Assembly: GCA_934132915.1 (NCBI GenBank)
Contig: CAKPAK010000006.1
Coordinates: 1-33,189, forward strand
Length of the DNA stretch: 33,189 nt
Reading direction: 5' to 3'
Source: an uncultured Bacilli bacterium
GTDB lineage: Bacteria; Bacillota_I; Bacilli_A; RF39; UBA660
Below, one piece after another: positions 31,688 to 33,189 of the stretch. Below the pieces are notes generated by a model. That model made no database searches. It saw only the letters and a program-made list of their open reading frames with translations, and was not told the DNA's origin. The position numbers were made by a program, and so were the translations under genes. Within the stretch, counting starts at the first letter, position 1. Each line of letters opens with the position of its first letter.

Positions 31688-32173
31688 ATGTATAACGGAC
31701 CTTTTTATATTCCCGGTTTTATGCCAAATATATTCCCACCAATCCAAAATACGATCATTCCTCAAAGATTAGCCGCCAGAGGAATTGCTAACTCGCTAGG
31801 AGCCACTAGAAGCGCAGGACTAATCAACCGATTAGGAAACGGATTTGCTTCCCTAAAAGCCATCAACTGGAGCGGATTAATCAACGGAACTTCAAAAACA
31901 TTAGGCGTCATCAACCAAACCATCCCCATTGTAAAACAAGTAGGCCCTGTCATGAACAATATGAAATCCATGCTCCGCGTTGCCTCCATCTTTAAAGATG
32001 AAACCGATTCTCCAAAAGGAACAAGAAACCGTCAACCAAAAAAATCATTCAACAATAATATTGACCCAAACATCTCCCCCATAAACCATCACACAACAAA
32101 AAAAAATCAAGAAGAAACAAGAACATTAAATGAAAAAGAAGATTATTCCCCTACATTCTTTGTCTCTTCCTAA
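31688..32173 (+). CDS. YqfQ-like (VrrA family) spore-associated protein
   Basis: 161 residues. It opens with a Pro/Phe-rich segment (GPFYIPGFMPNIFPPIQ), continues with Gly/Ala/Ile-rich weakly hydrophobic sequence (LINRLGNGFASLKAINWSGLINGTSKTLGVINQ) and the diagnostic block PIVKQVGPVMNNMKSMLRVASIFKD, then a charged Asn/Lys/Glu tail. The middle block matches the core of YqfQ-like proteins of Bacillus, which are linked to the spore coat. Function is unknown. AGAGGTGAA precedes ATG 31688. A monocistronic unit with its own putative sigma-K promoter and terminator. Confidence 0.75.
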   Translation: MYNGPFYIPGFMPNIFPPIQNTIIPQRLAARGIANSLGATRSAGLINRLGNGFASLKAINWSGLINGTSKTLGVINQTIPIVKQVGPVMNNMKSMLRVASIFKDETDSPKGTRNRQPKKSFNNNIDPNISPINHHTTKKNQEETRTLNEKEDYSPTFFVSS

Positions 32174-32193
32174 GCACAATTTGTGCTTTTTTT
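32172..32193 (+). terminator. Terminator of the yqfQ-like gene
   Basis: AAGCAC pairs with GTGCTT around AATTT and runs into seven T in all. It begins within the stop codon. Confidence 0.8.
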
Positions 32194-32197
32194 ATAT

Positions 32198-32227
32198 AAA
32201 AAAAGACACTCTTAATAAAAGAATGCC
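32198..32227 (-). terminator. Terminator of the rhomboid gene, overlapping its stop codon
   Basis: On the minus strand GGCATTCTT pairs with AAGAGTGTC (two G-U pairs) around TTATT, then seven T. The left arm encodes the last residues of the protein. Confidence 0.75.
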
Positions 32228-33189
32228 AAATAAATAAGAAAAATCAAATAAATTAGCAATAAAATACATCCATTCGCCTTATCACTGACCTTACTCTTAT
32301 CAGGAACCCCCATCGCCATCGAAGCAAATACACCACCAATAAGTCCTCCAATATGAGCAAAGTTATCAATCCCCGAAAAAGTAAAACCAATCAACAAATT
32401 CAAAATAATAATAGGAATAATCTGACTCTTAAGTACATTGCCAAGATATACCCGATAATGATACCCAAAATAGCAAATCGCCCCAAGAAGCCCAAAAATA
32501 GCCCCACTAGCACCAACACTAACTGAATAATTAGAAGCAAAAGCAACACTAAGTAAACTACCACTAATTCCACTAAATAGAAAAATAAATAAATATTTTA
32601 ATTTTCCATAAAAACTCTCCACTTGCGGCCCAATAACATACAAAGAATACATATTACAAGCCAAATGTACAATCCCAGCATGCAAAAAAATCGAAGTCAA
32701 TAACCGATAATACTCTCCATGCTTTGTATAATAAGAGACATTCCCCCCAAAAGCAATCAAAGTCTTAACATGTGTAGACCCATCCCCAAAAACATACATC
32801 AAAATAAACAAAAGAATACAAATTCCCATAATCAAATAAGTTACAAGGGGATTTTTTTTAGAAAAAATCTTCTCTACTCGCTTAGATTTTGCACTACTTT
32901 CTCGATTAATTTCATCACTAATCTTCACAAATAAATCAAGCCCCTTTTCTTCATGCTTTGTTTTCTCCACAATATCAGGAAAGACTTCCAATAACTTGCC
33001 ATTTTGAATCTCACTAACATTACGAATCAAAACATTAATAACACCATCTTCTTCAGGGAGAACAACATCATCCCCTAAACTCGTATAAATACTAACAACA
33101 TTCATTCGTAAAGAAAACGTCTTCTTCTTTAAATTATGAAGAATTCTTTGTAACTTAAATCGATCAAAATCTAACTGCTCTGCATTATG
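32212..33189 (-). CDS. gluP: Rhomboid-family intramembrane serine protease, 5' end outside the window
   Basis: Cleaves membrane proteins within the bilayer. Six or seven helices follow residue 85 of the visible ATG form; the catalytic serine is in SVGASGAIFGLLGA and the histidine in NFAHIGGLIGG, with HAGIVHLACNMYSLY in helix 2 (the conserved HxxxN). The soluble N-terminal part is like that of the YqgP/GluP type. ATG 33105 has no clear binding site, and the frame upstream stays open without any start codon to the window edge (28 more codons, ending up in HNAEQLDFDRFKLQRIL), so the real start is probably outside. The symbol is by analogy with B. subtilis. The C-terminus ends with a helix and no extra domain. 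Confidence 0.88.
   Translation of the reverse strand, partial: HNAEQLDFDRFKLQRILHNLKKKTFSLRMNVVSIYTSLGDDVVLPEEDGVINVLIRNVSEIQNGKLLEVFPDIVEKTKHEEKGLDLFVKISDEINRESSAKSKRVEKIFSKKNPLVTYLIMGICILLFILMYVFGDGSTHVKTLIAFGGNVSYYTKHGEYYRLLTSIFLHAGIVHLACNMYSLYVIGPQVESFYGKLKYLFIFLFSGISGSLLSVAFASNYSVSVGASGAIFGLLGAICYFGYHYRVYLGNVLKSQIIPIIILNLLIGFTFSGIDNFAHIGGLIGGVFASMAMGVPDKSKVSDKANGCILLLIYLIFLIYLAFFY

Overview
The window is AT-rich chromosomal DNA of a low-GC Bacillota (Firmicutes) bacterium. TGA works as a stop and TGG encodes Trp, so this is the standard bacterial code and not a mycoplasma. The recU-ponA pair, a YqgP/GluP-type rhomboid, a YunB homologue, a YqfQ-like protein and two YjcZ-like micro-proteins point to a spore-forming member of the Bacilli or a relative, possibly one of the uncultured gut lineages. 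I cannot place it more precisely from sequence alone.

Layout. (1) 0.2-6.6 kb: yunB (-), the recU-ponA pair (+), a YehR-like lipoprotein (-) and asnS (-). (2) 6.7-17.9 kb, all on the minus strand: an XRE regulator and a type IV secretion/conjugation-like block. Read 5'->3' the block is a Cys-rich secreted protein ending in a two-helix pilin-like domain, VirB6/TrbL, PrgI, VirB4 split over two genes that meet at an ATGA, a SpoIID + NlpC/P60 wall hydrolase, a doubly anchored lipoprotein, two YjcZ-like micro-proteins, and a fusion of a two-helix pilin-like domain, an SGNH hydrolase and a penicillin-recognising serine transpeptidase-like domain. (3) 17.9-18.3 kb: a 480-base gap with a good promoter at its right end. 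(4) 18.3-26.6 kb: an operon of three membrane-anchored surface proteins, the first being a giant with repeated fibronectin-III-like motifs, under a consensus sigma-A promoter. (5) 26.6-29.3 kb: murG-murB-divIB. (6) 29.4-31.6 kb: pilC-pilD. (7) A divergent YqfQ-like gene (+) and a rhomboid protease (-) whose reading frame runs off the window.

The main candidate for something new is blocks 2 and 4 together. The gene order pilin-like/VirB6/PrgI/VirB4/wall hydrolase is that of Gram-positive conjugation modules, but no relaxase, coupling ATPase, integrase or attachment site is visible, and the block is bounded by housekeeping genes. Its wall-facing parts are rebuilt: a SpoIID domain stands beside the NlpC/P60 domain, and a pilin-like membrane domain is fused to two wall-type hydrolase domains. 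My inference is a domesticated trans-envelope machine, perhaps working with the neighbouring FN3 surface proteins. Its substrate is unknown. Two putative sigma-K-type promoters, before the yjcZ-like pair and before the yqfQ-like gene, have the same AC-N16-CATAnnnTA layout and fit late mother-cell expression of those small genes. Nothing shows that the T4SS genes themselves are sporulation-controlled.
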